Position numbers and translations under genes: made by a program
The notes under the pieces: generated by a model
Told to the model about the DNA's origin: nothing
Database searches by the model: none
What the model saw: only the letters and a program-made list of their open reading frames with translations
Shown: positions 9,608-21,600 of the stretch, piece after piece
Layout of the letters: each line of letters starts with the position of its first letter
How positions within the stretch are numbered: position 1 is the stretch's first letter
Source of the DNA: PFL25 sp046260155
Lineage (GTDB): Bacteria > Chloroflexota > Anaerolineae > Anaerolineales > UBA4823
Direction: 5' to 3'
Assembly (NCBI GenBank): GCA_046260155.1
Contig: JBJYXV010000074.1
Span: forward strand, 1 to 64,000
DNA: 64,000 nucleotides

Positions 9608-12091
9608 ATGAAAAGACTCATCCGCATCACCTTTCTCATCATTTATTTCCTGGCGATTATAGTCTCTGTTCTCTTGATCATTAAACCGGGAGCCTCAATC
9701 TTTCATATCAAACGGAGATTACCACCTGAAAATTTCGAACCATATAAAGATCTCGCGTACCGCCAACCTCTAACGCTTAATCCTTTGATTTTCCCTTCCG
9801 AGGAATTGTTGCTGTTCGAAGATAATGTTCTACTGAACCGAACGCATACCGCAGATGTCATTCAAAATGGATTGGGAAGGTATTCCATCACCGATCAAGA
9901 GAATGGTCGCTCAAATTTGATTTTCTCATCTAAAGATAACAGTAATCCTTCAACAAATGGAAGAGAATACACTTTATATATGCACGTGCGTTTCTTTTCC
10001 CGTAGAATAGGTATTTCTATCTTTTTAATATCAATATTTGGAATGGTCCTGTTTGCCAGATTTTTAATCAAATCTACCAGCAGAAAGGAATTATCGTTAA
10101 CCAATCCCCAAGCGATCTGGCAGTTGTTCAACGATTTCTTAGATGAAGAACTCTCCGGAGTGATTATTCCAATTAAGAACGCCCAACCTATTAAACATTC
10201 CAGGCGATCAATATGGATCTTTTTGCTGACCCTTACCACTGGCGCAGCATTTTTTTATGTATTCATGGAATGGATCTTCTTTGTAACAAAACCCTCATTC
10301 ATGGATTTTCTGGGGTGGGTTGAAAAAATTGAAATCTTACTTATCTCCAGCTTAGTTTTCATCCTGGCAAGCCTGATCCTGATGTTAATCGCTGCTGGGT
10401 TTGATCTCTTAATCTCTAGATTCCATGATTCTTCACTGCCCATCTTTATTGCAACATTGATTCCCACATTTATCCTGACCGCTACCAGTATTATTCTGGT
10501 GGATAATTTTACCTATACAATTTTCAAATTTGGCATTGTCTCGACCGCTGGTTTGGTGAGGTACGCTTATGGAGTAGGTTTTTTGATCATCTTTGTTTAT
10601 ATCAATACCAGAATTTTAACTTGGATAGGCTTGCGAGGTGAACCCGATCATCCAATCAAAATCCCCCGCTTTATTTTTGGCCTGATAGCCATCTTGCTTC
10701 TAATCGCGACAGGTCTGGCAGTTAATAAAATCATTGATCATACGTCGAATCCCTTTACCCCAACCAGCAGCGCAGGAAATTATCCAAACGATAACCAGAA
10801 ACCGAATATTATCCTTATCGGCGGCGATGGGTTAAATGCCACCAATATGTCACTATATGGCTATGAGCGCGATACCACTCCGCAACTGGAGCAATTATCT
10901 GACCGCTCCCTCCTCGCAGAGAATGCTTTCTCGAATTCATCGAACACTACAGGTTCGACAACTTCCATGCTAACTGGCAAACCACCCGCTCAAACACGTG
11001 TCTTATTACCCCCGGATATCCTCCAGGGAGAGAATATCTTCGAGCACTTGCCAAGAATTTTACGCAATGCGGGTTACTACACAGCCCAGCTGGGAGTTCC
11101 GGTTTACGCAGATGCCAACGAGGTGAATTTACTGGATGGGTTTGCGGAGGTAAACGGGCATACCCAAGAAGAAAGCCAAGCAGCTCATTTAGCCCTAGAA
11201 ATGGTTTTTGGTAACAGCCTGTATTTCACCTCCATAATGTATGAGCGCATCACCGAGCGCCTTCTGCATATTTTCTTTATACAAGAGATGAAAAATCCAT
11301 ATTCACTTGTCACTGAGCCTGGAAAAAGGCAAAGCGATGAAGCACAAGTAAACCATTTGATTGACCTGATCCAAGAAACCGAGGAACCACTATTTGCTCA
11401 TGTTCATTTGATGGGCACCCATGGTCCCAGATTTGCCATTGACCAACAGAAATTCTCTCTCGGGGAAGCCCCAAATGAGAATTGGGAAACCGATTATTAC
11501 GATGACAGCATTCTAACCTTTGATAGCTATATCGGAAAATTATTGGATGAACTGGAAAAAAATGGTGAGATGGACAACACGCTGCTGATCATCTATTCGG
11601 ACCATCCCAAACTTTATAATGTCAGGTGGCGAATACCATTAATGATGCATTTTCCCAATGATGAGTTTTCGGATACCATCAGGACGAACGTTCAGAACCT
11701 AGACATCTCTCCGACGATATTGGATTACCTTGGCATCGATCAGCCAGAATGGATGCAGGGACAATCTTTGATCCAAGAAAATTTACCTGATAACGAGTTG
11801 ATCTTCAGCACCGGCACTGTACTGACAACCCGTAATGATCAGAAATTGTGGGTGGTCGAAACAGCAAGAGTTAAACCGCCTTTCTACCAATTTTCTTTTT
11901 TCAATATAGTCAACTGCAGCAAGTGGTATCGGTTTGATACCACGAGCCTGACATGGGAATCCGGTGATGTACCAGAACATACCAAGCCCTGCTCTGAGGA
12001 ACAATTGCTGACAAAGGATCAAATTTACGAGGCTTTGGTTGAATACTTATCTGCTTATGGCTTTGATACCTCGACGATCACCAGGCCATAA
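9608..12091 (+). CDS. Membrane sulfatase-like (alkaline phosphatase superfamily) transferase, Thr nucleophile
   Basis: 827-residue integral membrane enzyme. A hydrophobic N-terminal segment (about residues 3-25) and about six more membrane spans fill the first half, with an early periplasmic loop. The C-terminal half is a sulfatase-fold catalytic domain starting at NIILIGGDGLNATNMSLYG. Aligning its TTGSTTSMLTGK block to the CxPxRxSLLTG motif places Thr447 at the nucleophile position instead of Cys, as in LtaS- and EptA-type phosphoglycerol or phosphoethanolamine transferases, which need no formylglycine. The late metal site reads IIYSDHP. The start is placed at 9608 because the frame from 9461 adds 49 residues with no domain character. 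A role in decorating a surface polymer or lipid is likely; the donor and acceptor are unknown. Confidence 0.8.
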   Translation: MKRLIRITFLIIYFLAIIVSVLLIIKPGASIFHIKRRLPPENFEPYKDLAYRQPLTLNPLIFPSEELLLFEDNVLLNRTHTADVIQNGLGRYSITDQENGRSNLIFSSKDNSNPSTNGREYTLYMHVRFFSRRIGISIFLISIFGMVLFARFLIKSTSRKELSLTNPQAIWQLFNDFLDEELSGVIIPIKNAQPIKHSRRSIWIFLLTLTTGAAFFYVFMEWIFFVTKPSFMDFLGWVEKIEILLISSLVFILASLILMLIAAGFDLLISRFHDSSLPIFIATLIPTFILTATSIILVDNFTYTIFKFGIVSTAGLVRYAYGVGFLIIFVYINTRILTWIGLRGEPDHPIKIPRFIFGLIAILLLIATGLAVNKIIDHTSNPFTPTSSAGNYPNDNQKPNIILIGGDGLNATNMSLYGYERDTTPQLEQLSDRSLLAENAFSNSSNTTGSTTSMLTGKPPAQTRVLLPPDILQGENIFEHLPRILRNAGYYTAQLGVPVYADANEVNLLDGFAEVNGHTQEESQAAHLALEMVFGNSLYFTSIMYERITERLLHIFFIQEMKNPYSLVTEPGKRQSDEAQVNHLIDLIQETEEPLFAHVHLMGTHGPRFAIDQQKFSLGEAPNENWETDYYDDSILTFDSYIGKLLDELEKNGEMDNTLLIIYSDHPKLYNVRWRIPLMMHFPNDEFSDTIRTNVQNLDISPTILDYLGIDQPEWMQGQSLIQENLPDNELIFSTGTVLTTRNDQKLWVVETARVKPPFYQFSFFNIVNCSKWYRFDTTSLTWESGDVPEHTKPCSEEQLLTKDQIYEALVEYLSAYGFDTSTITRP

Positions 12092-12381
12092 TACTAGTAT
12101 TATTTTTAAACGCACCAGCACCTCTAAACACCTCCATCCCATATTGATCCTGATAATCACAATGTATGCTGTACGGTTTTTATTGCAGCACTTTGGCTGG
12201 TAAACCTCGATTGATGGCTCAAGTATCGGCCAGGAAGATTACAGCCCAATTACCCCTGTAAGACGAGCTCCCTTACAAACCAAATTAAATACACTTGTGA
12301 GTAGAGTATTACCATCTGATCTGATAAGATAAACGCACACATGGATGACAATAATTGGGAAAGGGTCACCGGGAGTCTGTA

Positions 12382-12711
12382 ATGGCATACGATGAAGAAC
12401 TGGCTGCGCGTATCCAGGATATACTCGTTGGTCAACCAGATCTGGAAGTGAAAAAGATGTTCGGCGGCATGGGCTACCTAGTGCAGGGCAACATGGCCTG
12501 CGGCGTATACAAAGATATGCTCATCGTGCGCGTGGGACCGGATGCATATGATGAATCACTGGAATACCCACACACCCGACCTTTCGATATGACCGGGCGT
12601 GCCATGAAAGGTTGGGTCATGGTTGAACCACCAAGTTTCTCAAGCAAAGCTGATCTCAAGCAGTGGGTGCAGACCGGGCTTGATTTCGCACTGACTCTGC
12701 CTCCAAAATGA
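12382..12711 (+). CDS. TfoX/Sxy N-terminal domain protein
   Basis: 109-residue protein that consists only of a TfoX N-terminal domain. The diagnostic segment KKMFGGMGYLVQGNMACGV spans about residues 23-41, followed by LIVRVG and the AMKGWVMVEPP block near 73-83, the normal length for stand-alone members. The name comes from the competence regulator TfoX/Sxy, but single-domain versions outside proteobacteria have no proven role, and I assign none. The start at 12382 has GGGAG upstream; an upstream ATG at 12355 adds nine residues without support. It is a single gene between two short intergenic regions. Confidence 0.82.
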   Translation: MAYDEELAARIQDILVGQPDLEVKKMFGGMGYLVQGNMACGVYKDMLIVRVGPDAYDESLEYPHTRPFDMTGRAMKGWVMVEPPSFSSKADLKQWVQTGLDFALTLPPK

Positions 12712-12806
12712 TTTAACTCGATCAACAATTTTTTGATCTATTCGGCTCTTTTCTCGAATCGATCACCTGGTTTCCATAAATTTATCACAAGGTAGGACAA
12801 TATTGA

Positions 12807-13253
12807 ATGGACCCATCATCACTCATGGAATACTTACACGCCAGATTAGGCAATAGGAGCGGTGAATTCATCCTGCCTCCTCCCGTTTTCGATTTCATGC
12901 AAGGGGAGCTGCTTGAATTCGATCCGCAGTCCGCAATCCTTAAGGTTCGCTTCCCAGTGTTACAAAGCTACTTAAACCCCTACGGTGCCATGCAGGGTGG
13001 CATGGTAACCGCAGCAGTTGACAACACTTTAGGTCCATTAAGTATGCTGGTCGCCCCCCCAAACGTAACCCGCACCTTGGATATGAAGTTCAGCAGCCCG
13101 GTTACCCCAGATCTCGAAAACATCTTCGTCGAAGCACGGCTGAAGGAGCGAAATGATCGCCGGCTCAACTTCACTGCGGAAGTCCGCGATCAAACCGGCA
13201 GGCTGCTTGCAAGGGCGAAAGCCCTGCACTGGATCATCGATGCACCTGAGTAA
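12807..13253 (+). CDS. PaaI-like hotdog-fold thioesterase
   Basis: 148-residue hotdog protein of the PaaI/YbgC thioesterase group, which hydrolyses acyl-CoA thioesters. The central signature is NPYGAMQGGMVTAAVDNTLG (residues 56-75): the usual HGG at the start of the catalytic helix is replaced by QGG, while the later Asp of the motif (AVDN) is kept. TRTLDMKFSSPV is the typical second strand. The His-to-Gln change is seen in some PaaI relatives and may alter activity. Substrate unknown. There is only a weak AGGACA-type ribosome binding site before the ATG. Confidence 0.82.
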   Translation: MDPSSLMEYLHARLGNRSGEFILPPPVFDFMQGELLEFDPQSAILKVRFPVLQSYLNPYGAMQGGMVTAAVDNTLGPLSMLVAPPNVTRTLDMKFSSPVTPDLENIFVEARLKERNDRRLNFTAEVRDQTGRLLARAKALHWIIDAPE

Positions 13254-13576
13254 AGATGAGCAGCATGGCAGAACAAGCTGGGGTGACTTCAATAACTTTC
13301 ACCATGTTGCATAACCCAGTCTAAGATAACCAGCATGTCCACCTGGAGACTGTCCTCCGCGCTGAAGGTCCAGGAAGGAATATCTCCATCACTAGATCTG
13401 AAGAGGATACTCCAATCCTGCTCGCAGGTATGGCAGAAAACAGTTGCATGTGAGCATCCAGGTGAGGTGAAATTTGGTGTATGATTGTGGAATTACTGCT
13501 AAAAACCACTCACAAGACTCCAGCAGCACAAGTAGGTTTTTGTACCAACAGCAACTAAGCAAAAGGAAAGCCACTT
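13254..13576. other. Intergenic region, no gene seen
   Basis: 323 bp between the thioesterase and the S9 peptidase on the same strand. It presumably carries the peptidase promoter, but I cannot assign hexamers with confidence. An AGGAAAG ribosome binding site lies just before 13577. Confidence 0.5.
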
Positions 13577-15508
13577 ATGACTTCACAAAAAACTGCACCT
13601 TACGGTTCCTGGAAATCACCCATCACCTCGGATCTGATCGTAGCCGATTCGATCGGACTGGGCGGGACTGACATCCTGGATGGCACTATATACTGGCAGG
13701 AACTGCGACCTAAAGAGAACGGCCGGCTTGTTGTTGTAAAGCGCACACCGGATGGGAAAACGACCGATCTCACCCCGCAACCCTTCAACGCCAGAACCCG
13801 CGTCCACGAATACGGCGGCCATGCCTACACGGTTAATCAAGGCACTGTGTATTTCTCAAACTTTGCTGACCAGCGTCTATACCGCCTTGATCCAGGTGAC
13901 TCTCCCATCCCGATCACACCCGAAACAGATCTTCGTTACGCGGATTATGTGGTTGATCCACGACGTGATATTCTTTACAGCGTACGTGAAGACCACACCG
14001 CTTCCGGTGAAGCTATTAACACCATTGTGAAAATTACGAGTGAGGGCGATGAGACTGGCGGCCAGATGATCGTATCCGGCAATGATTTCTATTCCTCACC
14101 GCGCCTCAGCCCGGATGGCTCTAAGCTAGCCTGGCTGACCTGGAACCATCCCAACATGCCCTGGGATGGTACCGAATTATGGATCGGCGATCTGGACTCC
14201 ACAGGTTCAATTACCAGCAGTAAAATGATCGCCGGTGGCAAGGATGTATCGATTTTTCAGCCCGAGTGGTCACCCGGCGGCACCTTGTACTTCGTTTCTG
14301 ACCACAGCAACTGGTGGAATTTGTATCGATTGAAGAATGGTAGCATCGAAGCCTTGTATCCATTGGAAGCCGAATTTGGTCTTCCCCAGTGGGTCTTTGG
14401 CATGTCAACCTACGCCTTCGAATCGCCCAAGCAAATTATCTGCACCTACAGCCAGCATGGTACTTCTCATCTTGTCAGGTTGGATACCGAAACACTGGAA
14501 TCCGAGGAAATCGAAACACGATATACCTACATCAGTTCAATCAAAGCCGCTCCCGGCCAGGTGCTATTCATCGCCGGTTCTGCCACTCAAAAGATGACCG
14601 TCATCCTGCGTAACCTGGTAGATGATTCAGAAGAAGTCCTGCGCTACTCAAGTGAGAGCAAAATAGATCCCGGTTACACCTCCATCCCGCAGGAAATTGA
14701 AATCCCGACCACTGGCGGCAAAGAAGCTCATGCTTTCTTCTACCCGCCTCAAAACAAGGACTTCACTGCTCCCGAGGGGGAAAAGCCACCCCTGCTCGTG
14801 ATGAGCCACGGCGGGCCAACCGGCGCCACTATCCCGGTATACGATGACGAGATACAGTACTTTACCAGCCGAGGCATTGCCGTGATCGATGTCAATTACG
14901 GTGGCAGCACCGGGTATGGTCGTAAATACAGGCAGCGTTTGAACGGTCAATGGGGCATCGTGGATGTTGATGACTGCACCAATGGAGCATTACACCTGGT
15001 TGAGCGTGGCGATGTCGATGGAAACCGCTTGATGATCACGGGAGGTAGTGCGGGAGGCTACACAACCTTATGCGCACTGACCTTTCGCAATGTTTTCAAG
15101 GCTGGCGCCAGCCATTTCGGAATCGGCGATCTCGAGACCTTCGTCGGTGATACCCACAAGTTCGAATCACGCTACCTGGATAACCTGGTTGGTCCCTACC
15201 CTGAAAAGCGTGCGCTATACCGGGAGCGATCGGCGATAAACTACACCGACCAGCTGAATTGTCCAATGATCCTGTTCCAGGGTTCCGAAGACAAAATTGT
15301 GCCCCCCAACCAATCCCAAAAGATGTATGCTGCGGTGAAAGCCAAGGGATTACCAGTGGCATACCTGGAATTCGAAGGCGAGCAGCACGGATTCCGAAAA
15401 GCTGAGCATATCAAGCGTGCTCTGGATGGGGAATTGTATTTTTATTCCCGGGTCTTCGGCTTCGATTTAGCAGATCCGGTCGAACCAGTAGCGATCGACA
15501 ATTTGTAG
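13577..15508 (+). CDS. S9 family prolyl oligopeptidase / acylaminoacyl-peptidase-like
   Basis: 643-residue serine peptidase. The N-terminal two thirds form a beta-propeller (repeats such as LSPDGSKLAWLTW), and the C-terminal third is an alpha/beta hydrolase. The catalytic triad can be placed: Ser491 in GGSAGGY, Asp572 in GSEDKIVPP and His604 in EGEQHGF. GTDILDGTIYWQE at the start and GGPTGATIP / NYGGSTGYGR near the hydrolase entry match the S9C acylaminoacyl-peptidase-like branch. No signal peptide is visible, so a cytoplasmic peptidase that cleaves short peptides is likely. It converges on the macroglobulin gene, separated by the 14-bp hairpin at 15544-15584. Confidence 0.9.
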   Translation: MTSQKTAPYGSWKSPITSDLIVADSIGLGGTDILDGTIYWQELRPKENGRLVVVKRTPDGKTTDLTPQPFNARTRVHEYGGHAYTVNQGTVYFSNFADQRLYRLDPGDSPIPITPETDLRYADYVVDPRRDILYSVREDHTASGEAINTIVKITSEGDETGGQMIVSGNDFYSSPRLSPDGSKLAWLTWNHPNMPWDGTELWIGDLDSTGSITSSKMIAGGKDVSIFQPEWSPGGTLYFVSDHSNWWNLYRLKNGSIEALYPLEAEFGLPQWVFGMSTYAFESPKQIICTYSQHGTSHLVRLDTETLESEEIETRYTYISSIKAAPGQVLFIAGSATQKMTVILRNLVDDSEEVLRYSSESKIDPGYTSIPQEIEIPTTGGKEAHAFFYPPQNKDFTAPEGEKPPLLVMSHGGPTGATIPVYDDEIQYFTSRGIAVIDVNYGGSTGYGRKYRQRLNGQWGIVDVDDCTNGALHLVERGDVDGNRLMITGGSAGGYTTLCALTFRNVFKAGASHFGIGDLETFVGDTHKFESRYLDNLVGPYPEKRALYRERSAINYTDQLNCPMILFQGSEDKIVPPNQSQKMYAAVKAKGLPVAYLEFEGEQHGFRKAEHIKRALDGELYFYSRVFGFDLADPVEPVAIDNL

Positions 15509-15543
15509 ATCGCTACCATAACACCGACGGATTAACAAATAGA

Positions 15544-15584
15544 CCGCGGCATCCCCTCAATGAACCATAAAGGGGATGCCGCGG
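15544..15584 (-). terminator. 14-bp perfect hairpin between convergent genes
   Basis: Arms CCGCGGCATCCCCT (15544-15557) and AGGGGATGCCGCGG (15571-15584) with a 13-nt loop. Read on the reverse strand it is followed by a T-rich run (TCTATTTGTT), so it best fits termination of the macroglobulin transcript; it may also stop the S9 peptidase message from the other side. Confidence 0.75.
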
Positions 15585-15634
15585 AATAGCAATCGTCAGG
15601 TTCCAGGTTTAGACCCTGGTGCCTAAAAATCTTC

Positions 15635-18600
15635 TTACTCCACAATCACCAGGTCGCTGGCGCTGCGCCCGAACACCTCCGGTGAGTACATCTCCTCCGC
15701 CTTGGCTGGCGGTACCACAAAAGTGCCAGGAGTCGTGGCTCTTGCCACGTAGGAATAATTATAAACACCATCCCACAGCAGGGAAGTGAAGGCTTCAGCT
15801 CGTTCATCACGCATGTTCTGGTGCTCATACCAGGTGCCCCACCACCACCACCCGTAGCGATAACCCTGGCTATCGGGATCTTGGGGCACACTTCCAGAAA
15901 CTGCTAATGCCGGGTTGACGATCTCCAGCCCAGCAGGTAACGGATCAACCAGTGCCACATGGTAGCGCCGGTTATCGGCAACCATCTGGAGACGCACTCT
16001 TACCCGTGCTCCAGATTTGATATGCCAGACGCCCTGCTCATCCCGGGTGACATCCTGCGGGTCATCCACACTTTCGTAAGTCCGCTGGACCACGAATCCC
16101 ATATCCAATGCATCCAGGTTGAGGTCCGTTGGCGCATAGCTCATCCCCAAACGATAATAAAGCCGTCCCGGGCCTTCCTTTTCCAGGATCAGGTCCTGTG
16201 TTCCTTCATCGCCTTCCACCAGGTATGCCATGGGAATCTGTGTCTCGCGCCGCTCGGTGGTCCGGCCGACGAATTCGTGCTCGGCGACGTAAGTATCACC
16301 TAACCAGACGCGGGCTACGAAATCCGGTGTCAATGCTTCGAAGGTATTAAAATAGCGATCGAGTGCCAGCAGGATGAATACATTTTCCTGGGTATTGGAC
16401 CAGCGCCCCTGGGTGCGATGAGCCAGCAGCCCGTTGACTACCTTCGGGATCAACTCATCATCCGGATTATCCCGGATCATCGCATCCAGCAGCAGGGCAT
16501 CCGTACGCCGGTTTGAGTTCAGCAGCAGATAGGCCTGGTCATCAAAGGAGGTGATGAAGTTCGCCGCACCCGGCGTCTCGACTGCCCGGTTGCTGACAAA
16601 CCTGCGGATCGTATCCAATTCTTCGCTAGAATTCGGATCGTCGATTAACACTTGCCAAATCCAGGCAATAGCATCGATCGGCAGCTCTTCAATCGGGTCC
16701 TGGTGGAACAGGTTACGGGCCTTCTCCACATCCCGGTCACCCATCAGCATGCGTACATACAATGCATAAGCACTGAGCGTCTGGCGGGTAGGTTTGCTGT
16801 AGTATGGGGGATAGTGACTCTCGATATCCCGAAGGTATGCCAATACACTGGACCATATTTCTTCCGGCACCCTGTAATCCATTTGCCGGGCTTGCTGCAT
16901 GGCATGTGCGGCATGGATCGTGTTGAAGGGGATCGAATCCTGCCCGCGACGCCAGTAAGGAAAACCACCATCATAATTCTGCAAACCCTGCAGCTGCTCA
17001 ATATCCCGCACCACTGCGAATTCCATCTCTTCCGGAGTAGGAAGACCTTCTGCCGAAAATGCGCTTAATACGTCCCGCAGGGCAGCCACGCCCAGGATGC
17101 GGGAGGCGATCTGCTCCGTGCATTCAAAGGGATAGGAAACCAGGTAAATCACTGCATCAGTGAGAGCCTGAAGCGCTGTTGATGAAGTGTTGATCTCCAG
17201 CCCACCAAACTGGGGAAATACATCGTCGGGGGCTTTGACCGGCTGGATGATGCTGCCTTCATCCACGACGCCATATGTGGCAAATGCTTCTGTCGTCGCC
17301 GGTGTGTACACTGGCAGTTCAATCACCGCTGCATCGGCGTTATCCCCGGAGACCCCAGCGATCTGGAAGCGCGCTGTTCCAGCCATGACTGTCTCAGCGG
17401 GAAAACGCACTTCCCGGCGGTCATTTGCGGGCACGGTCACGCGCAGTCCGGCGCCTTCGACCAGTTTGATATTGCCAGCCTGTACAACGACATCTACAGT
17501 CATCGCTTCATCGGTCTGATTTTGGAGTACGACCGGCAGCTCAAATTGATCACCGAAATTCAGGAAGCGCGGCGCAGAGGGTCGCACCATCAGTGGCAAC
17601 CGGGCGGTCAGGTTGGTTTCCGCTGAACCAAATTGATTCCCATCATCAACAGCCACCACCATCACCCGGTAGCGAGTGAGGTTATCTGGCAGCTTCACCT
17701 CCACCCTGGCTTTACCATCAGCATCCGTCCTCACCTCTGGGGTAAAAGTTGCCAGCGGATTGAAGTCTGAGCGAATCTGGATCGGCTGTGCTGCTGAGCC
17801 TCCCGCTTCTTCTGCCTCAGCTGCTGCTGGGGCTTCCATCACCATCCCCTCTGCCAAGGATTGAGTGGCATATGCCTTATCAGCCAGGCTCCGTTCGGCT
17901 TGATCGGTGGCGTCCAGAGCCAGCGGGTCAACCAGGATAATGGAGGCTCGCCCGTAAGTGCTGCTCAAATCTGACCCTCGATCCTGGTAAAAAACTGCTA
18001 CCGGATCGGCCAGCTGGTAGTTGCTCAATGCAAGAATAGCTTCATCAACCACCACCACCGCAAGTTCAGCGCCCGCAACCGGTGCTCCCCTTGCATCTGT
18101 AAGCTCGAGATCGATCAGCGTCTCACCACCAGGCTCCAGCTCGGTCTCGCGCGGTGTTACCTCCAGAGCTAAAGTACGCTGGAGTGGGGGAATGTTGAGC
18201 TGAAGCTGCCCGGAGGCAAAGGCTGGGCGAGGTGGAATGTTTGCTATTACTTCACCCTGATCGTCCATACGGGGGGCCGCTCCAACCAGATCTACCTGCA
18301 GAACCAGGTTGGGCAGATGCTTTTCCTCGATCGGTATTTCAAGCGTGATCGAATCTTCTTCCATCTTGAAGCGTTCCGTGTAAAGGATCCCACTGCGACT
18401 GACCGTCAGTAAACCCTCCGCAGGGCTGAAAGGTGCCTGAACCAGGACCTGGGCTGTATCCCCAGGCTGGTAATCTTCCTTATCGGGGATCAAAGTCACC
18501 GTCTCCTGTTCGACTTTGCGGGAAGGTGGATTTTGACCTCCACTCACCCAGCGTGTGAACTGGCTCTGGTTACGCCTGCCCTGCTGGTCTGTCACTTCCG

Positions 18601-21600
18601 CCTTGATCTGGTAGCGCCCTCCCACGGGAGTTTCAAAGGTGCAGGACACAGGTTCTGCCTGTGATCCTACCGTACACTCCTGGAGGTCAACTTCCTCCTC
18701 ACGCCAATCGCCCTTGCTGTACTTCCATTCCAGGCGTGCCGCGGTAACTTTGATCGGTCGATCGGTGACAGGACTTCCGTCCAGATCAGTCACAATTAAT
18801 TCGATTTTCAATGGATCGCCGCGGTCCACAAAGATGCGTTCGCTGCGCAGCCCAACGTACAGCTCAGCCGGGTGGACGAGCAGGCTGGTGGTCCCTGCCC
18901 AGGCTTGGCGGTTGACGTCAAATACGGTCGCTTCAGCGATCACGCTGTGGGGACGCGCTTCCTCTGTCTCTTCAAAATCCAGGCGCAGATAATGCTCCCC
19001 TGAGGCGTCTGTCACGCCCTCGTAGGTTTGCACATCACCGTAACCCATATCATAAGGCCCAAATCCTTCGCCTTCGATCACCGGCTGGTAATACCACCAC
19101 CAGGGTTGCCAGATACCGAAAATGAAATCCGGCCAGTTGGGTGGTGAATAATTACTGGGTGAGGTGTTCACCGTCCAGGAAACATCCGCGTTGGGCAGCG
19201 GCCCACCAGCATAGTATTTCGCTTCCACTGCGACAACTGCGTCACCGCCAGCAAAATAGGGTCCTTCGGTTTCGTTGCGGGCTGTCACCTCGAATTCCGG
19301 GCGCCGGAATTCGAGGATTTGAAACTGGTGGTAGTAGCGACTCCCATCCAGGCCGCTAAGGTTTCCTTCGGCGTCGAGGATCAATTGTGCATAACCTAAA
19401 TTGGTATTCTCCGGCAGGGTAAAGGTGAAATCAAAACCACCCAAAGTGTTAACTGTACCGCTGCCTGACCCAAGCTCATTTCCTTGCGGTCCAGTAATCT
19501 GGTAGCGCACATCGCTGATGCTATCACCTACCAAACCCACGTCACCATACTGCGCGCCTCCAATCCTGCGCAACCATCCTTTAACATGTACCTCTTCGCC
19601 AGGTTTGTAAATCTGGCGGTCATCAAACACATACCAGCGCAGCTGATCATCTGGCGGGCGTGGTAACCAGACCTCGTCTCCCCAGTAATAGGTCGAGGGA
19701 GGCAGGAAGGCTTGATCTCCATCCAGGCCAGCAACCAGGTACTCTGCCCCTGAATCGGGGATCGGAAAATGAGCGATCCCATCTGCTCCAGTGGTGGCTT
19801 TCAGTCCTGCTGAGCCTGCCTGGATGGCCACATCTTGTAGAGGAGCACCATCTTTCAGACCTGTCGCCCAAACAACCATCTGGCTGTGGTCGACGAAAGC
19901 ATCCAGGCCGATCTGCGTGACCTGAACCCAGGTTTGCACGGTTTCCCAGTAACGCTCTTCCTGGAATAAACCCTTGGGTGGCTTGGCGATCACGATGAAT
20001 TGGCCGTAATCGCCATCCATCACGTCGCCCAAAGGAATATCAACCGCGGTCAGCTTATCTGCGGCTACTTCCAGCCGCAGTGTCTCATTCTTAACCAGGT
20101 GACCAGGAGGAGTCAGCTGGATATCAGTTCTCTGGTATTCGCGTAAATACTCCTTGAAAGCGGTCCAATCTGCAGGTTCAACTGCATAAATCTTCACCTC
20201 CAGGCGGTTGTAATTGATCGTGTAGAGGGTCAATACTGGATCCTCCGAGGCTGGATCCAGAGTAACCAATGGTTCTTCCGGTCCAATCAGGATCGGTTCT
20301 GCAGACCCGACCCGGAATGTCAGGGTCTGATCTTCACCGAGCTGCTGGCCAAAAATATCCTCGATATCCTTGCTGACCGTGATGCGGTATGTTGTCTGCC
20401 CCTCGGAAGCCCCCCGGATATTGATCGTATCCCCGAAAATATTGACTGTCGCTCCAGGCAGTTCAGGACTGATCGTCAGTAATTCATCCTCATATTTATC
20501 AAGACTAATCGGGTTGTTAAATCGAATATAAAAGGGGGTCAGCGGGCGACACTGATCATCCGACCAGGAACAACCATGAGCGACAATCTTCAGAGGCGCG
20601 TAAGTGTAGAAGCCGAAACTCTCTGCATCCGCAGAGAGTAAAGGTCCTTCCGCGGAGGGCGTGCCAGGCCCGACCTGCACCGATACTTGGGTATCTGGGG
20701 ACAGGGATTCCTGCACCCGAAAGGCAAGCCAGCGACCTTCTTCAGCATTCTCAATTAATCGCTTGACCTGCTGTTCCTGTTTTGCTTCTTGTTCAGGGAC
20801 CAGTTCCAGAGCAACCTCCCTGTTACCAGCCCGCATGGTGATCGTTTTAAGGACCGATTCAGGGTCAATATGCTGGTCAAATCCGATGAAAACGATCGGG
20901 TCTAAAGGTTGAGGGATATCAACGGGATATTTTGAGATAACCTGCACTGGCGGCGTGCTGAAGGTCCAGCTCACTGCTTCATCCAGGGTACCTCCTACGG
21001 CCGATTCAGTTCCCGCAGGTATCGTGGCCTGGTACTCGGTTGCCATGGGTAACCGGTCGATCTCGGTTGAATCAAATTGGAAAGTCAGCGTCTTCGTGCC
21101 CAGCCAACGCCAGGTACCTGGTAGATTTGGCTCCAGTTGCACAGGCACTTCTTCAGCGGCAAGGTCGTCCAGTGTTCCCAGGGGCACCATGGGTTGGTTG
21201 AAGGTGACGTTGAGGAATGGTGCCAGTGGGATCTCGCCCTCCGGAGCATAGCGCAGCACCTCCAATGGTCCTGCTGTAACTTCAGTCGGAGCGGCAGTGG
21301 TCTCAGGGAGAGGAAAAGGCTCTTCAATCGTATCCCCGGTGCGGGGCGGGGGAATTGGCTCCGCTGGCAAATTAAAATCCACCTGGTCGGACGAATCAAC
21401 GATCAAGGATGGCATACGCATCAGGACTTGTTGAATCTCGTCCTCGGTCAACGGCTCGCTGGTCGCTATTGGGACACCTTCGGCTTGGTCCGGTTCAGAT
21501 TGACCAGGACCGAGGTTCACCTGAAACCCAGGACTCTCATCGCTCATTGGACCACCTTCACTTTCATCAGTTGAAACATCGACCAGGGGTGGGTTGGTTT

